Positions 8,826 through 16,568 are shown, counted from the first letter of the stretch. The stretch: 21,997 nucleotides of DNA from an uncultured Clostridia bacterium (GCA_947589405.1 CANQBT010000023.1:1-21997), one strand, 5' to 3'. The notes: a model not told the origin generated them from the sequence alone. Made by a program: numbers and translations.

Positions 8826-11147
8826 TTATCTTACTGAGAATTTTCTTGAATTAAATGCTACAAATCCTGCAATTGCTGCAATAAGCACGATAAAGAGTAC
8901 TATGGTACCTACGCCTGCGGCGCCTATGTGTCTTTTTATCCTGGCATCATAGGTGGTCTCGTTCTGAGCGGCATCTCTTGCCACTATAGTGTACTTTCCG
9001 ACACCTCTTACAGTAAATGAGCCGCCGTTTTCCGTAAGCACCTCTCCGTCATCTTTTCCCCTGTACAGTATGATGGTAACATCGTCATCTGAACAGCTTA
9101 CCGTAAATTCGTTGCCTTCAGACACGTTTTTTTCATCAAGTCCGCTGAATTCCAATACGGGAGCGGTCCTGTCCACAAGTATTTCGCTTTGGAGCGTAGG
9201 AAGGTCATCTCCGCCCTCCATAGTTATTGAATAGCTGCCGTCAAGAGGCATTGTAAGAGTTGAGATACCGCCTGACGCCGCTCTGTCGGCAAGGCGTGAT
9301 ATTATCTCTATACCGTTTGCATAATCCTGCATACGCTTAGCGTCCTCAGCGCTTATCTCTGTAGTTTCTTCCGTTTCCTCTTCGACTTCTCCATTGCTTC
9401 CGAGAGATACATCATTGTCGGTATTTTCCCTTTCTTCAGCTTCCTCGTCAGCATTATTGCCATTTGCTGAAGTATATGTACCCTTGTAGTCTGAATATTC
9501 TATAGCTGTTATAAGGTACCCCTTTGGCACCGTATATTCCTCAGTCATATTTACGGCTCTGTTGTACAGATCAAAGTTGAGCTGAGCGCTGCTGCCTGTC
9601 ATATTGCTTAAATTAACAGTATAGCTGCCGTTTTCGGTTATTTTGCCTTCTGAAAAATCGTAATCCTCTCCATTGCTGTCTTTGACAGAAGCAGTAACTC
9701 CGCTTGGCAGCTCCATAGAAAGTCCGTCGTTTGAAAACATTCCCGGAGGCATATTCATATATATAACATCATTTCCAAGCATATAGGCAAAACGGTTTTT
9801 GTCCATATCAAATGTATAGTCTGCGTCCTCTGAAACGTCCGACATCGCTGTGCCGTTATCTGTCTTTCTACCGGATGAGCCTACTTCCTCAGGCATTTCC
9901 GAAGCGTCGATGCCCTGCTGTATTCTGAAGCTGTATTTCGCATTTAATTTTCTTGTGCCAAAATTATCCGTAATGCTCAGAGAATAACTGCCCGGTTCGT
10001 TTATGTAAGTTCTGTTGCCGAAGGGTATATCCGTTCCGTCTTTTTTCATTTCAACAGTCATATTGGCAGGTACATCTATATAAACTCTTCCTCCTGTAAT
10101 ATCTCCGTTAGACGTATTTGTGTAGAAGGAATCGCCGGAAGAAAATTCTTCCTTATATATTTTGGCGTCCTCATTATATGTTTCGTTAAGGTTATCCTTT
10201 TCAGCAGTACTTTCCTCCTGAGAGGTATCAGGCTGTGATATTGAGGAAACTCCTCTGCTTACTGCATTTCCCGCATTGCTTACGGCATTTCCTACGTTAC
10301 TTACGGCATTTCCTACTCTTGACGCTTGAGAACTTATGCCCGAGCTTACCGAAGATACGGCAGAAGATACCGCAGAGCTTATACTGTTTGCCGCATTCTG
10401 TACTGCCGAAGGCTCGGGTGCAGCTATTTTGAAATTGACAGTAGCCTTATATACCATTTCAAAATTATCTGCTACGCCATAATTTTTGGCATATACGTTA
10501 AGCGAATAATTTCCGGGCTGTGTAACCGTCTTGTTTCTTTCAAGAGAGGAGCTCTGTCCATTTTTGTATAACTCATATCCTACATTGGGCGGAAAATCAA
10601 ATACCGCATACTTTACTTCCTGATTGTTTTCCGATACTGAGGAATAAAAGCGCTTATAGTTAGGGAATCTGTATATATACATACCCTTGCTCTCGCTGTC
10701 CTCCTCCACAACAGGCACGCAAAAGGCTTCTGGACAATTATACTTGCTGTTGTATACATTGGCAACAGGCGTTCCCATTATTCTGAAAACAAAAAGCGTA
10801 CTTGTATTTTCCCCGCTCTTAATATCGGGAGAAGTAATGTGCAATGTATAATAACCTGTTTCGTATAACGGCTCTTCATCGTTGAATTTTGCGATCCTGC
10901 CATCACACCTGAGCTCAGTTTCAAGCCCCTGAGGGAGATCCAGTATGACCGCATCATATGTTCTGCCATTATTCGGTACGGTAGAAACAAACTGTCTGCC
11001 GCCTGCAAAGGTCTCGGTATACATACCCAGCTTATTATCAAATCTTTCCTCAGGTGCCTGATTATCCGCCGTGTAAACTGCGGATACAGATGTAAAAGTC
11101 ATTATAATACTGAAAATCAGAGCACAAAGCCTATATTGTTTTTTCAT
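8826..11147 (-). CDS. Surface protein B: signal peptide, Ig-like modules, C-terminal TM
   Basis: 773 residues from the ATG at 11145-11147, which has GAGGCGG just upstream and opens MKKQYRLCALIFSIIMTF, a good signal peptide; an earlier in-frame ATG at 11204 would add a non-signal leader and is rejected. Numbering from the chosen ATG: beta-rich modules at about 40-125 and 155-242; an Ala/Ser/Asn/Gly linker with heptad repeats (248-304); further modules at about 328-412 and 443-530; an acidic stretch (565-600); a module starting at TMPLDGSYSI with an Ig-like fold signature ending GVGKYTIVARDAAQNET (about 632-732); a TM helix (744-764); and a short basic tail. The topology is type I with the bulk outside the cell. 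It is a paralogue of surface protein A at 12008-14665. Its start overlaps the CPBP protease gene by 17 bp. Likely a surface-exposed part of, or adhesin for, the T4SS-like machine; that role is inference. Confidence 0.82.
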   Translation of the reverse strand: MKKQYRLCALIFSIIMTFTSVSAVYTADNQAPEERFDNKLGMYTETFAGGRQFVSTVPNNGRTYDAVILDLPQGLETELRCDGRIAKFNDEEPLYETGYYTLHITSPDIKSGENTSTLFVFRIMGTPVANVYNSKYNCPEAFCVPVVEEDSESKGMYIYRFPNYKRFYSSVSENNQEVKYAVFDFPPNVGYELYKNGQSSSLERNKTVTQPGNYSLNVYAKNYGVADNFEMVYKATVNFKIAAPEPSAVQNAANSISSAVSSAVSSVSSGISSQASRVGNAVSNVGNAVSNAGNAVSRGVSSISQPDTSQEESTAEKDNLNETYNEDAKIYKEEFSSGDSFYTNTSNGDITGGRVYIDVPANMTVEMKKDGTDIPFGNRTYINEPGSYSLSITDNFGTRKLNAKYSFRIQQGIDASEMPEEVGSSGRKTDNGTAMSDVSEDADYTFDMDKNRFAYMLGNDVIYMNMPPGMFSNDGLSMELPSGVTASVKDSNGEDYDFSEGKITENGSYTVNLSNMTGSSAQLNFDLYNRAVNMTEEYTVPKGYLITAIEYSDYKGTYTSANGNNADEEAEERENTDNDVSLGSNGEVEEETEETTEISAEDAKRMQDYANGIEIISRLADRAASGGISTLTMPLDGSYSITMEGGDDLPTLQSEILVDRTAPVLEFSGLDEKNVSEGNEFTVSCSDDDVTIILYRGKDDGEVLTENGGSFTVRGVGKYTIVARDAAQNETTYDARIKRHIGAAGVGTIVLFIVLIAAIAGFVAFNSRKFSVR
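10254..10316 (-). repeat. Three 21-bp units coding VGNAVSN heptads
   Basis: In surface protein B the linker contains VGNAVSN, VGNAVSN, AGNAVSR in tandem after a Ser/Ala/Val-rich stretch. It occupies the same position between modules as the 11-residue repeats of surface protein A, but with a different unit length. The DNA shows the matching 21-bp periodicity. Confidence 0.78.
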
Positions 11148-12033
11148 CGTTTTCCGCCTCCATATCTGCTGCTTCTTTACCGCCGCTGTAATATGCAGCA
11201 CCAAAACGGCTGTTTATCTCATTTCTGTTAAAAAACTTTTTTATCCATGTTTTTTCGACTACGTAATATATTATTCCTATTCCGACAATAAGAGTAACAA
11301 CAACATATATCTTACTGCCAAATGTGTATTTGTAAAATGTCTCGTATTCTGACACGAACACAGGTATGCATGAAATAAGATTAAAAAGGCTGTGCACTAT
11401 GGCAGAAGGAATAATACTGTCATAATACATATAAAGACAGCCCATAAAAAATCCTATGACCGCAGCATATATGCTCCATATTACATTAAAGTGCATCAGT
11501 CCGAATAAAAGCGTTGCGGCTATAAGTCCGTTAAAGGGACCAAGCTTGTTACAAAGCCTTCTCTGAAATATTCCTCTGAAAAATATTTCCTCAAGCACGG
11601 GAGTGACCACAGCCATTACAAAAAGCGTTATATATATATTGCCGCTGAACATTACAGTATAGCTTCCGGCATAGCTGTCGGTAAGCCTCTGGGGCAGCAG
11701 ATTGAGAACTCCGCTTATTGTAAAATTGAGACCTACCCCAAGAAGCATAAGCAAAAATATACTTTTTTTATTAATATCTGGCAGCTTCAGTCCCAATGCT
11801 TCTCTGAAATCTATGCCTCTTTTCTTTTCCCTTTTTCTTGCTGAATTTATTGTAAAAGCAAGAGCAAGAGCCGTTGTCGCAGCAACGCTGAGACCATAGG
11901 GGGAAAAGACCATCGTAAATACGAAATAATACAAAACATAGAGCAGTATATAACCCAAAATCGCAATATATACATTTTTTTCGGTATTTTTATTGTAATA
12001 TCTGCTCTCAGCTGTTTTCCCAGTCATCGTCAT
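11131..12033 (-). CDS. CPBP (CAAX/Abi-type) intramembrane protease
   Basis: 300 residues, polytopic. The family motifs are all present: motif 1 EEIFFRGIFQRRL (Glu148, Glu149, Arg153), motif 2 FGLMHFN (His181), and motif 3 HSLFNL (His214, Asn218). CPBP proteins are glutamate-dependent membrane proteases related to Rce1; bacterial members process or protect against peptides and membrane proteins, and many sit beside their substrates. The ATG lies inside the Trp-repeat tail of surface protein A and overlaps that gene by 26 bp, with GGGAAAG 5 nt upstream; a second in-frame ATG lies 2 codons on. The end overlaps surface protein B by 17 bp. Being translated between two paralogous membrane-anchored surface proteins makes them its most natural partners or substrates (inference). 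The family call is secure; the substrate is unknown. Confidence 0.93.
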   Translation of the reverse strand: MTMTGKTAESRYYNKNTEKNVYIAILGYILLYVLYYFVFTMVFSPYGLSVAATTALALAFTINSARKREKKRGIDFREALGLKLPDINKKSIFLLMLLGVGLNFTISGVLNLLPQRLTDSYAGSYTVMFSGNIYITLFVMAVVTPVLEEIFFRGIFQRRLCNKLGPFNGLIAATLLFGLMHFNVIWSIYAAVIGFFMGCLYMYYDSIIPSAIVHSLFNLISCIPVFVSEYETFYKYTFGSKIYVVVTLIVGIGIIYYVVEKTWIKKFFNRNEINSRFGAAYYSGGKEAADMEAENDEKTI

Positions 12034-14665
12034 CTATACTTTCCCAGTCGTCATTATCTGTGTTTTCCCAATCGTCGTTGTCTGTATTTCCCCAGATGCC
12101 GCCGTCTGTGTTTTCCCAGTCGTCATCGTCTGTATTTTCCCAGTCGTCGTTATCTGTATTTTCCCAGTCATCGCTTGCAGAAGTTTCCCAATCGTCGTTG
12201 GTGTTTTCTTCTGCGCTCTCTGACGCAGATGCCGCCTTATCATTGTCCTTGTCGGCTTTTCTTTCTGCAAGTCTGTCTTTCATACCATTAAGGGGAAGGC
12301 TGTTTATTTTGCCTTTTCTCACAAGTATTATAAAGAGCACAAGGAGTATCAATATAAGAACAAGTACGGCAATAAGTATAAACTTTAAAACAGAACCGCC
12401 TTTGGCGCCAAGCGTAAATTCGTAGCTGCTTGAATTACCTGCCATATCCGTTGCGGTAAGTGTATACTTGCCGTTTCCTTCAATGCTTGCACGACCGTCT
12501 GTAAATGTAATATCACTTTCATTGCCCTCGCTGTCTGTAAGAGTAAATACCGCTTCGGGATCTGTACAGGACGCCGTTATGCTTTGCTCTTTGGTCTTCA
12601 TATTCTTGCCAAGACCTTCAAATCCCACAACGGGAGCTACCCTGTCCAGTATGACCGTTGCAGAGAGCACAGGCATTCCTCTTTGTCCCTGAAGAATAAA
12701 GTCGTATTCTCCGTCAAGAGGCATTTCAAACACATTTGAAGGTGTACTTATCTGATGATTTATGACGTCCATGTTTTTTACATAGTCCTTATCATCTGCG
12801 CCTACATACATACCGTAATAATCACCATACTGAGCGACAGCTATGTAATAGCCCTCCGGCGTTACAAATCTGTCCATACTGTTGGTGCTGTAGTATATTA
12901 TGTCAAAGGAAACGGTTGTTTCCTCATCGCTGCCCGTATCTGTAACCGTCAGCTCATAATGTCCGTCTTCATTGAGTTCGGAGCTGAAATCCATTTCCTC
13001 TCCGTTTCTCGTAAGTTTTGTCTCCACACCGGCAGGTATGTTTATAAGAACATCGTAATTTGATACCATACCGTCGGGAATACTCATGTAAAATTCCGTA
13101 TTGCCGGCCTTGAAGGAGTACATACCCATATCCTTGTTATAGCTGTTTTCAACATTGTACTTAACAGAGGAATCGAATTCTATATCCTTTTCATCTATCT
13201 GAGGAACAGCTGATGATACGGAATCCATATCCTGCGCTCCCTCAATATCCGAAAACTGCAAAGCGCCTTCTATGGCAGGTGATCTATCCACACCCTCCTG
13301 TATTCTGAAGGTATATCTGGCTGTCTTAACATCATCGCCGTCTATATCTGTTACAAGAAGAGAGTAGCTGCCTACTTCGTTTATGTATGTCTTGTTTTCA
13401 AATGAAACGGGAAGTCCGTCTTTTGTCATGGATACGGTCATATTGTATGGTATATCGATATATACATTACCGCCTACTATCCCGTCCTCCGGCGTATTTG
13501 TATAAAAGGAATCGCCTGAGCTGAATGTTTCAGAATAAAGCTCTGCGCTTTCAAAATAGGTCTCTGAAAGATAGTCGTTTATAATTTCGTTATTGTCTGA
13601 ACCGATACCGAATCTGTTTGTTATATTGCTTAAGCCGCCGCTTATCGAGCTGCCGACAGAGCCTAATGAACTTCTGGTGGAATCGGCAGCAGAGCTTACT
13701 GAACCTACGGCTGAGCCTATAGAACCTGCGGCTGAGCCTACCGAACTGCCTATAGAGCCTGCGGCTGAGCTTACTGCGCTGCCTATAGAGCCTGCGGTCG
13801 TACTGCCTGAAGAGCTTGAACCGCTTCTGTTGCCGCCTGATGAGGTACCGCCTGATAAAGACGAACCGCTGTTCTCTTCTGAACCTATGCTGAAGCTCAG
13901 CACGGTTTCGTAATAGGCTTCATATCCGCCTTCCTGAGCATAGCTTGAGCCATATACTCTCAGATTATAATTACCTGCTTCGCTGTATGTCTGGTTATTT
14001 ACAAGGCTTATTTTTTGACCGTTCCTTAAAAATGAATAGCCCATATTTCTGGGTATCACAAATTTGGCATTATCCACATTTTCTCCATAAGCGGAAACAT
14101 TGGTCAGAAATGACTTGTAGTTAGGCAGCGTGTATTTATACATACCGCCTTCATAATCGGATATGGCAGCAGTACAGCTTACTACAGGGTATCTGTATAC
14201 GACTGACGGAGTCCTGTTCATAGGAGCGCCGCTTATTCTGAAGGTGAACACGCCAATAAGAGGCTCATCTGTCCCGGACGGTGCAGAAAGCCTCAGTATG
14301 TAATAACCCTTGCCATATATAAGTGACTTATTTTTAAAGTCTACTTTATTTCCTTCATATTCAAGATCCACATTAATTATTCCTAAGGGCATATCAAAAT
14401 AAACGGCATCGCTTACAACGGCACCATTTGGGATCGATGAAAGAAACTCAATGCCTTCTCCCAGCTTTTCATTATAGAAGCCCGATTCCTTATCATATGT
14501 TTCCTCAAGATCTCCAACATCGGCAGGTCTTCCGATATTGTTGGTAATACTGTTTGCCGCTGACTGCAAAAGCCCGGAAACAGGATCCGCTCCATACACG
14601 TTAAAGCTGAGCAATGTAATTATCATACATAACACAAAGGCTTTTATTCTTAATTTATACATCAT
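12008..14665 (-). CDS. Surface protein A: signal peptide, Ig-like modules, TM, Trp/Asp repeat tail
   Basis: 885 residues. The signal peptide is about residues 1-25 (VLCMIITLLSFNVYGAD). Beta-rich modules lie at about 60-147 and 172-260; a Gly/Ser/Ala linker with 11-residue repeats at 262-345; modules at 372-455 and 505-590; a module beginning FEMPLDGEYDF (646) and ending NGKYTLTATDMAGNSS (about 731-746), an Ig-like signature; a TM helix at 759-782; a basic stop-transfer stretch; and an acidic tail ending in eight octapeptide repeats (824-885). Motifs such as SSGDSFYTNT, YINEVGSYSL and LDRVAPVV recur in surface protein B, so the two are paralogues; only A has the long repeat tail. GGAGG lies 5 and 8 nt before two adjacent ATGs, so either may start. 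It is the first gene after the 14703-14708 promoter. It overlaps the CPBP gene by 26 bp. Function unknown. Confidence 0.85.
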   Translation of the reverse strand: MMYKLRIKAFVLCMIITLLSFNVYGADPVSGLLQSAANSITNNIGRPADVGDLEETYDKESGFYNEKLGEGIEFLSSIPNGAVVSDAVYFDMPLGIINVDLEYEGNKVDFKNKSLIYGKGYYILRLSAPSGTDEPLIGVFTFRISGAPMNRTPSVVYRYPVVSCTAAISDYEGGMYKYTLPNYKSFLTNVSAYGENVDNAKFVIPRNMGYSFLRNGQKISLVNNQTYSEAGNYNLRVYGSSYAQEGGYEAYYETVLSFSIGSEENSGSSLSGGTSSGGNRSGSSSSGSTTAGSIGSAVSSAAGSIGSSVGSAAGSIGSAVGSVSSAADSTRSSLGSVGSSISGGLSNITNRFGIGSDNNEIINDYLSETYFESAELYSETFSSGDSFYTNTPEDGIVGGNVYIDIPYNMTVSMTKDGLPVSFENKTYINEVGSYSLLVTDIDGDDVKTARYTFRIQEGVDRSPAIEGALQFSDIEGAQDMDSVSSAVPQIDEKDIEFDSSVKYNVENSYNKDMGMYSFKAGNTEFYMSIPDGMVSNYDVLINIPAGVETKLTRNGEEMDFSSELNEDGHYELTVTDTGSDEETTVSFDIIYYSTNSMDRFVTPEGYYIAVAQYGDYYGMYVGADDKDYVKNMDVINHQISTPSNVFEMPLDGEYDFILQGQRGMPVLSATVILDRVAPVVGFEGLGKNMKTKEQSITASCTDPEAVFTLTDSEGNESDITFTDGRASIEGNGKYTLTATDMAGNSSSYEFTLGAKGGSVLKFILIAVLVLILILLVLFIILVRKGKINSLPLNGMKDRLAERKADKDNDKAASASESAEENTNDDWETSASDDWENTDNDDWENTDDDDWENTDGGIWGNTDNDDWENTDNDDWESIDDDDWENS
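12011..12196 (-). repeat. Eight tandem 24-bp units coding a DDWENTDN-type octapeptide
   Basis: The last 62 residues of surface protein A divide into DDWETSAS, DDWENTDN, DDWENTDD, DDWENTDG, GIWGNTDN, DDWENTDN, DDWESIDD and DDWENS. There is one tryptophan every eight residues in a highly acidic background, on the predicted cytoplasmic side of the TM helix. The DNA repeats as well (GACGACTGGGAAAA recurring), so copy number could change by slippage or recombination. The last unit also contains the start codon of the next gene. Confidence 0.9.
13700..13798 (-). repeat. Three 33-bp units coding AAGSIGSAVGS linker
   Basis: Residues 290-322 of surface protein A read TAGSIGSAVSS, AAGSIGSSVGS, AAGSIGSAVGS: three 11-residue units, followed by more Ser/Gly/Ala-rich sequence. 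Small residues alternate with Ile/Val as in glycine-zipper-like helices. It separates the two N-terminal modules from the C-terminal ones. Surface protein B has a similarly placed but differently built linker. Confidence 0.8.
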
Positions 14666-14702
14666 ATATCCCTCCGGAAATTTCGCATATCTTTCTATCT
14701 AC

Positions 14703-14725
14703 ATTATACCACATATGCCCTTTAA
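14703..14725 (-). promoter_or_regulatory. Extended -10 promoter of the T4SS-like operon
   Basis: On the minus strand the sequence TGGTATAATGT gives a perfect TATAAT (14703-14708) preceded by the TGn extension. At 16-18 bp spacing there is no -35 match (candidates read CGTCGT or GTCGTT). Transcription would start near 14696, leaving a leader of about 30 nt with GGAGGG before the start of surface protein A. A good extended -10 without a -35 is typical of promoters that need an activator. Weaker -10-like hexamers occur upstream (TACAAT at 14813-14818). Confidence 0.7.
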
Positions 14726-14752
14726 ACGACGTGTTGTTTGTGCCGTCAGCTT

Positions 14753-14844
14753 TACCGTTTACGTCATTAAAATACCGTTTTATCCATATATTTGCAAATT
14801 GATATATGTCCCATTGTAACAGCTTTCGACACCGCATACCGTTT
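14753..14844 (-). promoter_or_regulatory. Three direct repeats AAACGGTA, candidate operator
   Basis: The octamer AAACGGTA (TACCGTTT on the plus strand) occurs in the same orientation at 14753-14760, 14773-14780 and 14837-14844. Spacing is 20 and 64 bp (84 bp between the outer two), close to whole helical turns, so all three would face the same side of the DNA. They lie just upstream of where the -35 should be. Read on the plus strand, ACCGTTTAC resembles the LytTR-type direct-repeat consensus (A/T, A/C, A/C, GTT), where sites are about 21-22 bp apart. The regulator is unknown. Confidence 0.5.
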
Positions 14845-14904
14845 ACTCATCGTTGCTATTTTTTCGCTTCGGCAAATTTATAGGCAAATGCTCGATTTAA
14901 GTAA

Positions 14905-14963
14905 GCAAAAGAAAAAGAGACTGCCGTCAAATGTCATTTATATCGACATTTGTCAACAGTCTC
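14905..14963 (-). terminator. Intrinsic terminator after RNase Y gene
   Basis: Minus strand: arm GAGACTGTTGACAAATGTC (14945-14963), loop of 9 nt, arm GACATTTGACGGCAGTCTC (14917-14935), then TTTTTCTTTTGC. The 19-bp stem has two G-U wobbles and one A-A mismatch. It starts 18 bp after the RNase Y stop. The other side (AAATTTTTTG on the plus strand) could make it work in both directions, but nothing on the plus strand needs it. Confidence 0.92.
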
Positions 14964-14981
14964 AAATTTTTTGAATAAATA

Positions 14982-16568
14982 TTAATTCACCTTAGAGGAT
15001 TTGGCATATTCAACAGCTCTTGTCTCTCTTATAAGATTGACCTTAATATTGCCGGGATATTCAAGTTCATTCTCTATCTTCTTTGCAATATCTCTTGCCA
15101 TCAGTACCAAACCGTCGTCAGATACCTTTTCAGGTATTATCATAACCCGCAATTCACGACCTGCCTGAATTGCGAAAGATTTTTCAACTCCATTAAATGA
15201 GTCTGCAATAGCTTCAAGGGATTGCAGTCTCTTAATATATGATTCAAGAGTCTCTCTTCTGGCTCCGGGTCTAGCAGCCGAAATAGCGTCTGCCGCCTGT
15301 ACCAATACTGCAATAATACTTTCCGGTTCAACATCACCGTGATGTGCTTCTACAGCATTAATTACAATAGGTGACTCCTTATATTTTCTACATAATGAAG
15401 CACCAAGTTCAATGTGAGTTCCCTCAACGTCATGGTCAACTGACTTGCCTATGTCATGCAACAGGCCTGCTCTCTTTGCCAATGTTACATCAACGCCCAG
15501 CTCAGCTGCCATGATACCGCATAAATGCGATACCTCAATAGAATGCTGCAATACATTCTGTCCATAACTTGTTCTGAATTTCATCTTACCTAAAAGACGG
15601 ATCAATTCAGGATGAAGTCCGTGTACTCCGGTTTCAAAGGTAGCATTGTCGCCTGCCTCCTTAATGGAAGCCTCAACTTCATTCTTAGCCTTTTCAACCA
15701 TCTCTTCAATTCTTCCCGGATGGACACGTCCGTCAATAATAAGTTTTTCAAGAGCGATCCTGGCAATTTCTCTCTTCATTGCGCCAAAGCCTGAAAGTAT
15801 AACGGCTTCGGGAGTATCATCAATGATAAAGTTAATGCCGGTAAGCTGCTCAAGTGTTCTGATATTTCTGCCCTCACGGCCAATGATCCTGCCCTTCATT
15901 TCGTCGTTAGGCAAATTTACTACAGAAACGGTGGTTTCTGCTACATAATCTGATGCACAGCGCTGGATAGCATCGGCTATAATTTCCTTTGCATTCTTGT
16001 CCGCCTCTGCCTTAGCAGCGGCTTCCATATCCTTGATCAACACAGCAACCTCATGCTGGACCTCGTCTCTTACAGATTCTACTATGTACTCCTTAGCCTG
16101 TTCCACAGTAAGACCTGATATTCTTTCAAGCTCTGCCAGCTGCTTTTGCTTAAGGGCTTCGGCTTCCTTCCTCTGAGCCTCTGCGGCTTCAAGTCTGGAT
16201 GCAAGCTGTTCCTCCTTTTTCTCCAGAGAAGCTGTTTTCTTATCGATAGCATCTTCCTTCTGGGTAATACGTTTTTCAAGGCGCTGTACCTCATTTTTCC
16301 TGTCTCTGCATTCCTTTTCCACATCATTCTTTATCTTAATGGCTTCTTCTTTAGCTTCTACAAGAATTTCCTTCTTATCGGCCTCAGCAGTTTTCTTGGC
16401 CTCAAGCTTTATATTTTCGGCCTCTCGCTCGGCGGAGCCTATTTCCGCCTCAGCAAATTTTTTCCTTAAGGCCTTACCTATAAAGATACCTATTATCAAA
16501 GAAATAATAACGGAAGCAAAGACTATACATAACCATATGATCGGGGTTAAAGTACTCAGTCCGGACAC
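14982..16568 (-). CDS. rny: Ribonuclease Y
   Basis: 528 residues from the GTG at 16566-16568. The N-terminal TM helix (about 10-32) anchors the protein; a long charged coiled coil follows (about 38-150), then a KH RNA-binding domain with GRIIGREGRN (226-235), then an HD metal-dependent phosphodiesterase domain (H342 in NVLQHSIEVSHL; LLHDIGKSVDHD at 369-380). This is the standard RNase Y layout and length (about 520). RNase Y is the main membrane-bound endonuclease for mRNA turnover in many Firmicutes. The start is uncertain: the GTG shares a base with the AGGAGG site (16568-16573), which is too close, while the in-frame CTG at 16557-16559 (4th codon) is 8 nt away. It has its own promoter, a structured leader and a strong terminator, so it can be transcribed alone. 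Confidence 0.97.
   Translation of the reverse strand: MSGLSTLTPIIWLCIVFASVIISLIIGIFIGKALRKKFAEAEIGSAEREAENIKLEAKKTAEADKKEILVEAKEEAIKIKNDVEKECRDRKNEVQRLEKRITQKEDAIDKKTASLEKKEEQLASRLEAAEAQRKEAEALKQKQLAELERISGLTVEQAKEYIVESVRDEVQHEVAVLIKDMEAAAKAEADKNAKEIIADAIQRCASDYVAETTVSVVNLPNDEMKGRIIGREGRNIRTLEQLTGINFIIDDTPEAVILSGFGAMKREIARIALEKLIIDGRVHPGRIEEMVEKAKNEVEASIKEAGDNATFETGVHGLHPELIRLLGKMKFRTSYGQNVLQHSIEVSHLCGIMAAELGVDVTLAKRAGLLHDIGKSVDHDVEGTHIELGASLCRKYKESPIVINAVEAHHGDVEPESIIAVLVQAADAISAARPGARRETLESYIKRLQSLEAIADSFNGVEKSFAIQAGRELRVMIIPEKVSDDGLVLMARDIAKKIENELEYPGNIKVNLIRETRAVEYAKSSKVN

Larger units (their letters stand above)
14666..14981. other. 316-bp intergenic control region
   Basis: No credible gene. 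Going with transcription (high to low coordinates) it holds a short 3' untranslated stretch of RNase Y, its hairpin terminator, an AT-rich segment with three direct repeats, and the promoter and roughly 30-nt leader of the surface-protein/T4SS operon. A 60-codon ORF (14655-14837, minus) overlaps the promoter, has no ribosome site and looks random. The terminator separates the housekeeping and accessory transcripts. Confidence 0.8.

Noticed and set aside
11148..11204. Longer start for surface protein B at 11204
   Set aside because: Would put a 19-residue charged leader before a good signal peptide and overlap the protease gene further; the internal ATG has GAGGCGG at normal distance.
12011..12196. 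Regular 24-bp repeats, considered as a CRISPR-like or satellite array
   Set aside because: No unique spacers; unit length is a multiple of three and translates into a clean octapeptide repeat at the end of a gene.
13593..13913. Plus-strand ORF with PAEPTELPIEPA-like repeats that looks like a structured protein
   Set aside because: It is the antisense image of the AAGSIGSAVGS linker of surface protein A; the repeat is explained by the minus-strand frame.
14655..14837. 60-codon minus-strand ORF ahead of surface protein A
   Set aside because: Overlaps the promoter and the start of surface protein A, lacks a ribosome site, and has no recognisable features.
14792..14974. 60-codon plus-strand ORF across the terminator
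   Set aside because: Passes through the rny terminator stem and has no ribosome site; chance ORF.
1..14981. Integrative element boundaries, insertion sequences, oriT or a relaxase
   Set aside because: No integrase, transposase, relaxase motif, tRNA gene or flanking direct repeat was found in the window; mobility of the operon cannot be supported from this sequence.
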